A stretch of DNA of 21,904 nt from Porphyromonas sp. Its GTDB lineage: Bacteria > Bacteroidota > Bacteroidia > Bacteroidales > Porphyromonadaceae. The position numbers and the translations under genes were made by a program. Location of the stretch: positions 1 through 21,904 of the forward strand of contig JASBZK010000030.1 in assembly GCA_029983505.1 (NCBI GenBank), in the 5' to 3' direction. Below the pieces are notes generated by a model. It was not told the origin of the DNA and did not search any database. It saw nothing but the letters and a program-made list of their open reading frames with translations. Positions 14,676 to 21,904 of the stretch are shown here, one piece after another. The number at the start of each line of letters is the position of its first letter. Position 1 is the stretch's first letter.

Positions 14676-15956
14676 TTAGCCTTTTGCTTTCTCGAAAAGC
14701 TTGCGGCTTACCTTGAGGAAGTTGGTGCGGAGCTCTTCTTCGCCCTCAACCTTTCTGTCGCGCATCAAGACTTTGCCGTCCACGATAGTCGTTTTCACGA
14801 AAGAGCCGCTTGAAGCGTAGACCATATTCGAGATCAAGTCGTGCGTCGGCGTCATCTCCGGCACCGTGAGGTCGACGAGTATGAGGTCTGCGAGCATACC
14901 CGTGGCCACTGTGCCGCCCGCCGTCCGCAGCATCTCGTAGCCCACTTTTGTGGCGCTGTCGTAGACGGCACCCGCAGGAGCTGCCTTCGGGTCTCCGCTC
15001 CAGGCTTTGGCGAGGAACGAGGCTAAGCGCATCGCCGTCGTCATATCAAGCGTATTTGAGCTTGAGACGCCGTCTGTGCCGATGCCCACACGGATGCCCT
15101 TTTGTCTCATCTCTTCGTAGCGGAACTCGTACCCACTGGCAAGCTTCATATTAGAAGCCGGATTATGGGCGACGGAGCAACCGTAATCGGCAAGTATATC
15201 GAGCTCCTCGGAGTCCATCCACAAGGAGTGGGCCAGGATGAGATTGGGACCAAGCACACCGAGCTCTTTGAGGTAGCGCACCGGAGTCGTCCCGTACTTT
15301 TTGACGCAATCTTGCCACTCGGTGTACGTCTCCGACAGATGCAGATGGACGAGGAGGTCGTTAGCTTTCGCAAAGTCATACCCGTACTTGAGCATCTCCC
15401 CGCTTACGGTGTATATGGCGTGGGGACCGACCGAGAGCTGCACTCTGTCCGAATAGGTCTCGAAGAGCTTCAAGTACCTCTCGAGGTTTTCCTTATCCTT
15501 CTGCGCACGCTCCGGGTTCCATTGGTCAAAAAGCGTGTACGAAAGGTTGGCTCTCAGCCCGCTCTCTTCGACAGCTTTGGCCGTACCCTCCGGGAACGTA
15601 TACATATCGAGGAAAAGGGTGGTGCCGGTCTTAATCATCTCGAGGCAGGCATACCGGCTTCCCCAGTAGACGTCTTCGGGCGTGAGGTGCGCTTCGACCG
15701 GCCAAATCATCTTATTGAGCCAATCCATCAGCGCCATATCACCACCATATCCGCGGAAGAAAGTCATCGCCGCGTGGGTGTGGAGGTTCGCAAATCCGGG
15801 GAGTAGGGCACAGTCTGTCCCGTCGATCTCGTCCGCACCTCCGACCTCTTCGGGCGTAATGTTTCCTATTTTGGAGATTTTATTTCCCTCTATCAGCACG
15901 TCCGAAATCTCCATGGAGGGAAGCATCGCGTGCCGGATTAAGATCTTATTATTCAT
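14676..15956 (-). CDS. MtaD-like amidohydrolase (methylthioadenosine/S-adenosylhomocysteine deaminase family)
   Basis: Metal-dependent TIM-barrel amidohydrolase of 426 residues, expected to deaminate 5'-methylthioadenosine, S-adenosylhomocysteine or a related purine compound. Metal and catalytic motifs: HTH at 59-61 (GFANLHTHAAM), GPHAIYT, HLHLSET, AHSLWM, VAHNPASNMKLASG and GIGTDGVSSSNTLDM. MTFFRGYGGDMALMDWL is also typical of the family. I chose ATG 15956 (MNNKILIRHA); an ATG 15 bases upstream would add MHAST and overlap the dipeptidase gene further. With 15956 the overlap is 8 bases (ATGAATAA), so both genes share one mRNA. A chlorohydrolase or guanine-deaminase-like substrate cannot be excluded. 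Confidence 0.85.
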   Translation of the reverse strand: MNNKILIRHAMLPSMEISDVLIEGNKISKIGNITPEEVGGADEIDGTDCALLPGFANLHTHAAMTFFRGYGGDMALMDWLNKMIWPVEAHLTPEDVYWGSRYACLEMIKTGTTLFLDMYTFPEGTAKAVEESGLRANLSYTLFDQWNPERAQKDKENLERYLKLFETYSDRVQLSVGPHAIYTVSGEMLKYGYDFAKANDLLVHLHLSETYTEWQDCVKKYGTTPVRYLKELGVLGPNLILAHSLWMDSEELDILADYGCSVAHNPASNMKLASGYEFRYEEMRQKGIRVGIGTDGVSSSNTLDMTTAMRLASFLAKAWSGDPKAAPAGAVYDSATKVGYEMLRTAGGTVATGMLADLILVDLTVPEMTPTHDLISNMVYASSGSFVKTTIVDGKVLMRDRKVEGEEELRTNFLKVSRKLFEKAKG

Positions 15957-17331
15957 GGTTGAAGCGTGCATAAAATTCTGCTACTGTCTCGATACCCTTT
16001 CGGAAGCACTCGAGAGGGAAAGATTCGTTGGGAGAGTGTATGTTGTCGCTATTGAGCCCGAAGCCTAAGAGGATGGACTTGGCACCAAGGACTTCTTCGA
16101 GCGTGCTGATGATGGGGATGCTGCCTCCGCTCCTTGTCGCCAAGGGCTTAACCCCGAAAGCGGCTTCCATAGCCTCCTCGGCTACACGGTAAGCGGGGTG
16201 GTGAATGTCGAAGAGGTAGGGCGAGCCGCCCTCCAATTCCCTCACGGTAACCGTCACTCCGCTTGGTGCGACAGCTTTCACGTAGTCTGTGAATGCACGC
16301 TGTATTTTTTTGTAGTCCTGGTTCGCCACGATTCTCGAGGAGACTTTGGCAGTAGCTTTTGAGGGCAGGATGGTCTTGGCACCTTCGCCCGTGTAGCCTC
16401 CGTAGATGCCGCACACGTCCAGAGTCGGTCGCCCGCTCTTCCTTTCCATCGTCGTGTAGCCCGTTTCGCCACCCAGGTCCGGCACGTCAAGATCCCGGCG
16501 GAACTCTTCTTCATCGAAGGGGATCCGGGCCATCATCTCACGCTCCTTCGGGTCAAGGGGAACCACATCGTCGTAAAATCCGGGTATCGTGATGCGTCCC
16601 TCTTCGTCTTGAAGCTTAGCGATGATTTGGCACAGGGCATTCAGTGGATTCGTGACGGCTCCGCCGAACTTCCCGGAGTGCAGATCTCTATTCGGACCTT
16701 TGACCTCAATCTCCCAGTAGCAGATGCCGCGCAATCCCACCGTTACGGAGGGAATATCCGTGGCAATCATAGAGGTGTCGCTCACGAGGATGAGGTCGCA
16801 CTTGAGGAGGTCACGGTACTCTTTGCAGAAATCTTTGAGGTTGACGGATCCGATTTCTTCTTCACCTTCGAGGACGACTTTGACGTTGCATCTGAGAAGC
16901 CCCAAGCGGTCGGCGATTTCAAACCCCTTGACCTGCGTCATCGTCTGACCTTTGTCGTCGTCGGTGCCGCGACCGTAGAGGAGACCGTCCCGTATCTCCG
17001 GTTCAAAAGGGGCGCTCTTCCACTCATCCAGCGGTTCAGAGGGCATTACGTCGTAGTGCCCGTACACGAGTATGGTGGGCGCCTCCTCACGGTACCGCTT
17101 TTCCGCAAAGACCACAGGGTGCCCTTTCGTTCGGTAGATATCCGCGCTCTCGAATCCACTCTCCAAGAGCAATTCCCGCCAGCGGTCGGCACACTTTTCC
17201 ATATCGGAGCGGTGTTCACTCTGAGAGCTGACGGACGGGATGCGGAGCAGGGAGAAAAGTTCTTCCAGGAAGCGGGGCTCTTGATCTTCTATGTATTGGC
17301 GGATGGCCTTTGATGAGTGGTGGTGGGTCAT
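15949..17331 (-). CDS. M20 family metallodipeptidase
   Basis: Cytosolic di-zinc dipeptidase of the CNDP/DapE-like M20 branch, 460 residues, no signal peptide. Metal ligands are recognisable: His92 in YGHYDVMP, bridging Asp125 in GRGTDDDKG, the EGEEEIGS catalytic/metal glutamates (157-159), Asp185 in SDTSM and His432 in DNIHSPNE. The lid-domain motif DLHSGKFGG (217-224) supports the dipeptidase branch. ATG 17331 (MTHHHSSKAIRQY) is the natural start. It probably supplies amino acids from imported peptides, important in an asaccharolytic lifestyle (inference). It leads an operon with the amidohydrolase gene and is divergent from hsp20. Confidence 0.93.
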   Translation of the reverse strand: MTHHHSSKAIRQYIEDQEPRFLEELFSLLRIPSVSSQSEHRSDMEKCADRWRELLLESGFESADIYRTKGHPVVFAEKRYREEAPTILVYGHYDVMPSEPLDEWKSAPFEPEIRDGLLYGRGTDDDKGQTMTQVKGFEIADRLGLLRCNVKVVLEGEEEIGSVNLKDFCKEYRDLLKCDLILVSDTSMIATDIPSVTVGLRGICYWEIEVKGPNRDLHSGKFGGAVTNPLNALCQIIAKLQDEEGRITIPGFYDDVVPLDPKEREMMARIPFDEEEFRRDLDVPDLGGETGYTTMERKSGRPTLDVCGIYGGYTGEGAKTILPSKATAKVSSRIVANQDYKKIQRAFTDYVKAVAPSGVTVTVRELEGGSPYLFDIHHPAYRVAEEAMEAAFGVKPLATRSGGSIPIISTLEEVLGAKSILLGFGLNSDNIHSPNESFPLECFRKGIETVAEFYARFNHE

Positions 17332-17599
17332 AACTCTTTACTGATAATTTATCGTATGCTCTTTTCTATTCCTTCCCGACCTCAAATTTACCCCCTTTTT
17401 GGCAGATGCCCCCACTGCTGTCAGTGACAAGACTTGCACATAAAGTGAAAGGTTGTCCACTTCTATGCCAAAGATACAATTGTATGTCACTCGATCGGAA
17501 AATGGGCACGACTTTGCAAATAGTATAGTGTAAGGCTCTCAAAGAAGAGGGCAGTACATAAAACGAACTATTTCAAACAAAAAATAAAAACATAGGATT
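17332..17599. promoter_or_regulatory. Divergent regulatory region between the M20 gene and hsp20
   Basis: No gene is visible. On the minus strand TATCTTTG (17476 down to 17469) matches the -7 consensus exactly and probably serves the dipeptidase operon, with a leader of about 130 bases; the -33 position holds only an imperfect TTTC. A perfect 12-bp palindrome, ATACAATTGTAT (17474-17485), overlaps the upstream edge of that -7 box and would suit a repressor site. For hsp20 I find only TTTG at 17513-17516 and TATAGT-like bases near 17525, with no convincing consensus. Confidence 0.45.
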
Positions 17600-18091
17600 A
17601 TGAGACAGACATCTAACTTTTACGACATCTTTGACGCATTCTTTAACGACAACTTTAACGGATTCGTTCCTCAGGCTACCCGCCGTGTGGCACAGCCTCA
17701 GATGAACGTCCTCGAAGACGAAGACAGCTACAAGGTGCAGATCGCAGCGCCCGGTATGACCAAGGAGGATATGGTCGTCAAGCTTGATGACGAGCAGAAT
17801 CTGGTGATCTCGATCGAAAAGAAAGAGGAAAAGCAGGAGACCTCCGGCGAATCGGCCGAAACAAAAGAAGCTGAAACCAAGGACGTCGCCGTGGCTGAAA
17901 ATAAGCCCGCTCCCCGCTACCACCGTCACGAAATCTTCCATCAGTCTTTTGTGCAGAAACTCAGACTTCCCGATGACGTCAAACTCGAAGGTATCTCTGC
18001 GAAGATGGACAACGGTCTCCTCGAAGTCGTGATCCCGAAGATGAAAGAAGAAGACAAAGCCCGCCTCGAACGGCACATCTCCATCGATTGA
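17600..18091 (+). CDS. Small heat-shock protein (Hsp20/alpha-crystallin family)
   Basis: ATP-independent holdase chaperone, cytosolic, forming oligomers. The alpha-crystallin domain runs from about residue 35 (MNVLEDEDSYKVQIAAPGM) to about 147, with the closing motif ISAKMDNGLLEVVIPK (132-147) carrying the conserved A-x-x-x-N-G-L-L pattern. The 163-residue protein is slightly long because an acidic low-complexity insert (about 73-105, rich in E, K, T, A, S) separates the first strands from YHRHEIFHQSF. The short N-terminus (NFYDIFDAFFNDNF) is aromatic, as expected for substrate binding. ATG 17600 is preceded by an A-rich leader. It is monocistronic with a strong terminator. Confidence 0.95.
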   Translation: MRQTSNFYDIFDAFFNDNFNGFVPQATRRVAQPQMNVLEDEDSYKVQIAAPGMTKEDMVVKLDDEQNLVISIEKKEEKQETSGESAETKEAETKDVAVAENKPAPRYHRHEIFHQSFVQKLRLPDDVKLEGISAKMDNGLLEVVIPKMKEEDKARLERHISID

Positions 18092-18198
18092 TGGCGTAAT
18101 GGCGGCATAGGAGTACTCCCATACCCGGATAGGGCGGGGGTTCCGCAACATCAGCAAGATTAGTGGTTTTATAGATTGGTTTTTTTGATTATTTCCGA

Positions 18199-18231
18199 AG
18201 AGGGTTTGTCTTGGTGACAAGCCCTCTTTTT
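18199..18231 (+). terminator. hsp20 terminator
   Basis: AGAGGGTTTGTC and GACAAGCCCTCT form a 12-bp stem with one G-U wobble around TTGGT, followed by TTTTT. It lies 108 bases after the hsp20 stop and immediately before the 23-bp array. Confidence 0.85.
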
Positions 18232-18312
18232 GGTTCGTATCTCAAGACTTTCTTGGTCCGTATCTCGTAAAATCTTTGGTCCGTATCTCGTGATCTTCTC
18301 GGTACGGGTCTC
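18232..18312. repeat. Four-copy array with exact 23-bp period (R6)
   Basis: The 12-base core GGTCCGTATCTC recurs at 18232 (GGTTCGTATCTC), 18255 and 18278 (both exact) and 18301 (GGTACGGGTCTC). The starts are exactly 23 bp apart. The 11-base linkers differ in sequence but not in length. The core is the reverse complement of GAGATACGGACC in R4 and related to the GGTACGTACC arms elsewhere. The array lies between convergent hsp20 and the U32 gene. Confidence 0.8.
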
Positions 18313-18356
18313 GTTTTTCCCACTCCCGTGTCATCTGCCGACATTAGCCCGCCGGA

Positions 18357-20249
18357 TTATTCGGGGGCGGTATCTGCGAAGAGGAGCATTTGGCAATTGG
18401 GACAGTCGAACTCGATACGCATACGCACGGGAGCCGCGTCTTTCGCAACACTCCTAAGCACCCAAGGCTCCGACAACTTGCGCGCATCGTAGTGCAAAAG
18501 GGTAGGGCACATACCGAGTGCGTAACGGATGCAATGCTTTGTAGTCATCAAGGGCTGTGAGGGCAGGGGGCTTTTCTCGAATGCCTCTTCCTTGACTTCG
18601 GCGCCGTGCGCTTCGACAAAGGCACGCGCGGAGGGATTGAGGATATTGTCGCTCTGGAGGACCGCGTCTTTGAAGAACGGGACTCCCTTATAAGAGGGTG
18701 ATTTCGGGTCTCTGGTGGGTCTACTTTCGAGCGCAAAGCATAGGAGAGCCGATTCCAATTTTGGAACCAAGTCTTGCCGGAGCTTGCCGAGCAGACTTCG
18801 CGGGATAAAAAGAGGCTCTGTCTCGGGCTCCATTTCAAAGTTTTCAAGCGCAAAAGGTGTGCCTCCAAGTCTGCCCAACACCGATTCCGCGGATTCCCGA
18901 GTGCCGCCTTTTTCGGAAAGGGACAAATCGGCCTCTACGCTTACAGTCTCCTTTATGCCGGAGACCTCACCGGTCAGCTCCAGGGGGCCGAGACTGTACT
19001 TCAGAGACAAGGATAGGGGCAACGTGCGGGTAGCTGTGGGGTGGGACATCTGCGCCTCGAAAGCGGCATCGAAGTTTCGGTACAGCGTCTGTCCTTTTTC
19101 GAGACCTCTGACCGGTCGGAGTACGGTCATTCTGTCTCCGACAGCCGTATTGACCCGGAAACCCGTAAGCGCCCCCGTAGCCGAATGGAAGAAAGTGAAT
19201 CCGTCGCCGTTATTCAACTTCTTGCCGCCACCAAGCCGCACCCGGATTCGCGTACCCTCTATGCCGGTAACGATGCCGACCTCTTCCCCTCTTGATTTCG
19301 GGGTCTCAAATGCCGCTAAGTCATCCGCACCTCTCCCGTGGTGTGTGAATGTGGTAAAGCCCCGATTGAATGCCTTATGCACGTCCGGAGAAAAACCGAA
19401 GTCCACTCTCCCCCTGCTCGAGCGATGAAACCGGGGATTTGCCTTAATGAAGTCATTCAGCTTCTCGTGGTAAAAAGCCGTGACGTTCTTGACATAAGAG
19501 AGGTCTTTGAGCCGCCCCTCGATTTTGAAAGAGCGCACCCCTGCCTTAATGAGCTCCGCAAGCACCGAGGAGCGATTAAGGTCTTTGATGGACAGCAGAT
19601 GCTTATGATGCGCCAAGACCCTCCCACTGCCGTCCGTCAGGTCATACGGAAGGCGGCAGACCTGGGCACAAGAGCCGCGATTGGCACTGCGCCCGTTGAA
19701 GGCTGCAGAAGCATAGCACCGACCGCTGTAAGAGACGCAAAGCGCCCCGTGTACGAATGCCTCAAGCCTTAGATCCGGTACATCCTCGTGAAGGCGGGCG
19801 ATTTGACGGGGCGAGAGTTCCCGGGCTACCACTGCCTGCTCGATGCCTTGACTTGACCAAAAGGCGAGTTTCTCGGATGAGACATTGTCCATTTGGGTCG
19901 AAGCGTGAAGTGCGATGGGCGGCATCTCCTCGTTTAAGAGCGCCAGATCTTGGATAATGAGCGCGTCGGCGCCTATTTCATAAAGACGCCAAGCAAGCTC
20001 GGTGGTGGCTTCCTTGACTTCCTCAGGAAAGAGAATGGTATTGAGCGCCACGTACACTTTGGCTCCGAAGAGATGCGCAAAGTCTGCCACTCGCTTAATC
20101 TCTCCTACCGTGACGGGGACGGCAGAGCGTGCCCCAAACGCCGGAGCACCGATATACACGGCATCGGCACCGTGCCTGATTGCCTCGATGCCCTGGTCTG
20201 CGTTCTTGGCCGGAGCCAGAAGCTCAAGCGCCCGCTCTTCCTTGCGCAT
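18357..20249 (-). CDS. U32 family protein, RlhA-like (23S rRNA hydroxylation)
   Basis: The protein has 630 residues from ATG 20249 (MRKEERALELLAPAKN); a TTG one codon upstream is possible but less likely. The N-terminal U32 domain includes LLAPAKNADQGIEAIRHGADAVYIG and the family signature around 163-200 (EAFVHGALCVSYSGRCYAS... then RGSCAQVCRLPY), with four conserved cysteines (171, 178, 194, 198) that probably hold an Fe-S cluster. The long C-terminal part (DUF3656-like region and a final CPNC) fits the RlhA/YdcP branch (653 residues in E. coli), which is needed for hydroxylation of 23S rRNA C2501, rather than the shorter tRNA-acting TrhP. Older annotations call such proteins collagenase-like peptidases. 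It is third in the mltF-upp operon, 6 bases after upp. Confidence 0.88.
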   Translation of the reverse strand: MRKEERALELLAPAKNADQGIEAIRHGADAVYIGAPAFGARSAVPVTVGEIKRVADFAHLFGAKVYVALNTILFPEEVKEATTELAWRLYEIGADALIIQDLALLNEEMPPIALHASTQMDNVSSEKLAFWSSQGIEQAVVARELSPRQIARLHEDVPDLRLEAFVHGALCVSYSGRCYASAAFNGRSANRGSCAQVCRLPYDLTDGSGRVLAHHKHLLSIKDLNRSSVLAELIKAGVRSFKIEGRLKDLSYVKNVTAFYHEKLNDFIKANPRFHRSSRGRVDFGFSPDVHKAFNRGFTTFTHHGRGADDLAAFETPKSRGEEVGIVTGIEGTRIRVRLGGGKKLNNGDGFTFFHSATGALTGFRVNTAVGDRMTVLRPVRGLEKGQTLYRNFDAAFEAQMSHPTATRTLPLSLSLKYSLGPLELTGEVSGIKETVSVEADLSLSEKGGTRESAESVLGRLGGTPFALENFEMEPETEPLFIPRSLLGKLRQDLVPKLESALLCFALESRPTRDPKSPSYKGVPFFKDAVLQSDNILNPSARAFVEAHGAEVKEEAFEKSPLPSQPLMTTKHCIRYALGMCPTLLHYDARKLSEPWVLRSVAKDAAPVRMRIEFDCPNCQMLLFADTAPE

Positions 20250-20255
20250 CAATCC

Positions 20256-20909
20256 TTAGTCCTCTTTGGTGCCGAAAGAGAGATCGCCTGCGTCACCAAG
20301 ACCGGGGACTATATACGAATGGTCGTCCAACTCAGGGTCAAGCGCAGCAGTCCAGCAGATGGCGTTTTCCGGCATCTTGGTCTGCAAATAGTCGATGGCG
20401 GGCTGTGACGCGATGATGGATGCAAGATAGATGTTTTTGGGAGTTCCCTTGGAGAGTATCGCCTTATAAGCCAGCTCCATTGAGCTGCCTGTGGCCAGCA
20501 TGGGGTCAGTGAGTATGAGTGTCTTTCCTGCGACAGAGGGAGAAGCGATGTACTCCGTCATTACCTCGAAATTGAGTCTGTCCTTGTATTTGCGGAAAGC
20601 GGATATGAAAGCGTTGTCTGCGCGATCCAAAATATTTTGGAATCCGTGGTGAAAAGGCAATCCCGCCCGAAGTATGGTTCCGAGGACCACGTCGTTCTGA
20701 TCCAGACTGTCGTGGGATATGGCGAGCGGGGTAGGGATGTCGCATACTTCGTAATCGAATTGCTTGCTGATCTCATAGGCCATCACTTCTCCGATACGCT
20801 CGATATTGCGGCGGAAACGAAGCCTGTCGCCTTGGATATTGATGTCGCGGAGTTCGGCCACGAAACGGTTTAGAATGGAATTCTGGAGGGAAAGATTAAT
20901 TACCTGCAT
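20256..20909 (-). CDS. upp: Uracil phosphoribosyltransferase
   Basis: Pyrimidine salvage enzyme that makes UMP from uracil and PRPP in the cytosol. The 217-residue protein carries the PRPP loop (LTDPMLATGSSM, about 132-143), the flexible-loop region after GTILRAGLPFHHGF, and the uracil-binding C-terminal motif PGLGDAGDLSFG (202-213). ATG 20909 (MQVINLSLQNS) lies 17 bases after the stop of the lytic transglycosylase gene, and its stop is 6 bases before the U32 start, so it is the middle gene of a three-gene operon. Confidence 0.95.
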   Translation of the reverse strand: MQVINLSLQNSILNRFVAELRDINIQGDRLRFRRNIERIGEVMAYEISKQFDYEVCDIPTPLAISHDSLDQNDVVLGTILRAGLPFHHGFQNILDRADNAFISAFRKYKDRLNFEVMTEYIASPSVAGKTLILTDPMLATGSSMELAYKAILSKGTPKNIYLASIIASQPAIDYLQTKMPENAICWTAALDPELDDHSYIVPGLGDAGDLSFGTKED

Positions 20910-20926
20910 AGTGAGTATGTATCTGT

Positions 20927-21904
20927 TTACTGTATGTGTTTCTTGTATTCTGAGGCCCGTCTTGTGATCTGATCGACGTAATTGACGGTCTCGCGCCCCC
21001 GGACATATCCGTATCGTACGACGGGGTCGTTGTAGTACTTTGGGGAGCTCTTCAGGAGCATAAATTCCCGCACTCCCCCCCGCCAGGACTTGGGGTCTGC
21101 GCCGTATTTCTCGGCCAGTCGCTGCGCGTCCTGCACGTGCCCGATGCCGGCGTTGTAGGACGCCAGCACCAGAGCCTCACGATTTTCTACCCCGGGGATG
21201 TCCTTGAAGAGCGGCTTAAGCGATAGAAGCAAATCGACAGCCACCCGGACAGAGACCTCGGGGTTAAGAAGCTCCTGCAAAGAAGCTCCAAAGTGTCTTC
21301 CCGTTGATGGCATAATCCCCATCAGCCCCCTTGCTCCGCTCCAGCCGACGACGTTAGCCCTAAAACTACTCTCTTGAGCCGCTATCGCCGCCAAGACGGT
21401 CCAATGCCATCCCAGACGCTTGGCCTCTTTTTTGAAGATACCATCATAAGCAGAAATGCCTCCGGGATGCAGCTTATAGACCTTCTGAGGCTCTCCGATG
21501 TAGAATTTGTACGCCGTATCCAGAAGCCCCATCCTTTGGAAATGGGAGATGCGGAGGCTGTCCGAGAAGTAGGTGTCGATGGAGTCCCGAAGTGAAAGGT
21601 TCTCTTTCTCCACAATCCAAGAATACCGTATCGGTAGCGACGCCCTCACAGATACGTCCAGCCCGGGATACTGCTTTTTGTAGATCGCCGCAAGGTCACT
21701 CTCGGCAAGCGTGATCAGAGTGGAGTCTTTTTTTGAAGCGATGTAAGAGAGTAGGTCATCCTGTCCCAGAGTGTCCACACGGGCTACGTGCACAGTCGTG
21801 TCACCCAATTCCTCGACAATCTGGATCGCCCTAAGCTCGGAAATCGAGTTTGGGATTACCGTGAGCGTTTTCTTGTGTAGGTCGGGTAGGTCGTGGACGG
21901 ATTT
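20927..21904 (-). CDS. mltF: MltF-like membrane-bound lytic transglycosylase (5' end outside window)
   Basis: Periplasmic enzyme that cleaves peptidoglycan glycan strands. The reading frame is open to the right edge (codon-aligned at 21904, beginning KSVHDLPDLHKK), so the gene is partial: 325 residues are seen, and the signal peptide and part of the first domain are missing. The visible N-terminal part looks like a family-3 solute-binding domain (VIPNSISELRAIQIVEELGD... to the SHFQRMGLLD region), and the C-terminal part is an SLT domain with AAIAAQESSFRANVVGWSGARGLMGIMPSTG (catalytic Glu in AQES), then LASYNAGIGHVQDA. This order is the MltF layout. It heads the operon with upp and the U32 gene as far as can be seen. 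Confidence 0.9.
   Translation of the reverse strand, partial: KSVHDLPDLHKKTLTVIPNSISELRAIQIVEELGDTTVHVARVDTLGQDDLLSYIASKKDSTLITLAESDLAAIYKKQYPGLDVSVRASLPIRYSWIVEKENLSLRDSIDTYFSDSLRISHFQRMGLLDTAYKFYIGEPQKVYKLHPGGISAYDGIFKKEAKRLGWHWTVLAAIAAQESSFRANVVGWSGARGLMGIMPSTGRHFGASLQELLNPEVSVRVAVDLLLSLKPLFKDIPGVENREALVLASYNAGIGHVQDAQRLAEKYGADPKSWRGGVREFMLLKSSPKYYNDPVVRYGYVRGRETVNYVDQITRRASEYKKHIQ

Noticed and set aside
15102..15806. Plus-strand open frame opposite the MtaD-like gene (and similar ones at 16609-17313 and 18715-19428)
   Set aside because: All lie wholly inside recognised minus-strand genes and show no domain or start context.

Overview
The window looks like chromosomal DNA of a Bacteroidales bacterium, most likely Porphyromonas or a close relative. 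The evidence is the set of protein families (Bacteroidetes-type HtpG, LptF/G next to tgt, stand-alone QueG, MltF-like lytic transglycosylase), the lack of Shine-Dalgarno sequences before most genes, and Bacteroidetes-type promoters (TTTG, then about 19 bp, then TAnnTTTG). Genus is an inference from gene content; no rRNA is present to settle it.

Layout: (1) 1-1931 is a visibly AT-rich stretch. It holds a secreted two-repeat protein broken by a one-base frameshift and short membrane-segment fragments, and it abuts the 3' end of a tRNA-Thr(CGU) gene on the minus strand. (2) 2226-7238 is a compact plus-strand cluster: tgt, an LptF/LptG permease, a PriA-like protein and a low-molecular-weight protein tyrosine phosphatase, with overlaps or gaps of a few bases. 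(3) 7443-8264 is a stand-alone PD-(D/E)XK (RecB/Cas4-like) nuclease with its own promoter and terminator. (4) 8425-10518 is htpG. (5) 10519-10913 is gene-free and holds a strong terminator and a four-copy 22-bp array. (6) 10914-12404 is a trimeric-type purine nucleoside phosphorylase plus a small secreted protein. (7) 12551-14501 (minus) is queG behind a UPF0104/YbhN-like membrane protein. (8) 14676-17331 (minus) is an M20 dipeptidase plus an MtaD-like amidohydrolase. (9) 17600-18091 is a small heat-shock protein. (10) 18357-21904 (minus) is an mltF-like gene (running off the right edge), upp and an RlhA-like U32 protein.

How the genes fit together: most are housekeeping. Tgt and QueG are two steps of queuosine tRNA modification, in separate operons. 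PNP, Upp and the MtaD-like deaminase serve purine/pyrimidine salvage. HtpG and Hsp20 are chaperones. LptF/G and MltF act on the envelope.

The less ordinary signals are: a PriA homologue that keeps all eight zinc cysteines but has lost recognisable Walker A, motif V and motif VI residues; a Tgt without the three zinc cysteines; a dispersed palindromic intergenic repeat family built on GGTACGTACC/GGTCCGTATCTC that often doubles as a terminator; and two short tandem arrays with exact 22-bp and 23-bp periods. I found no CRISPR array, insertion sequence or complete defence system.
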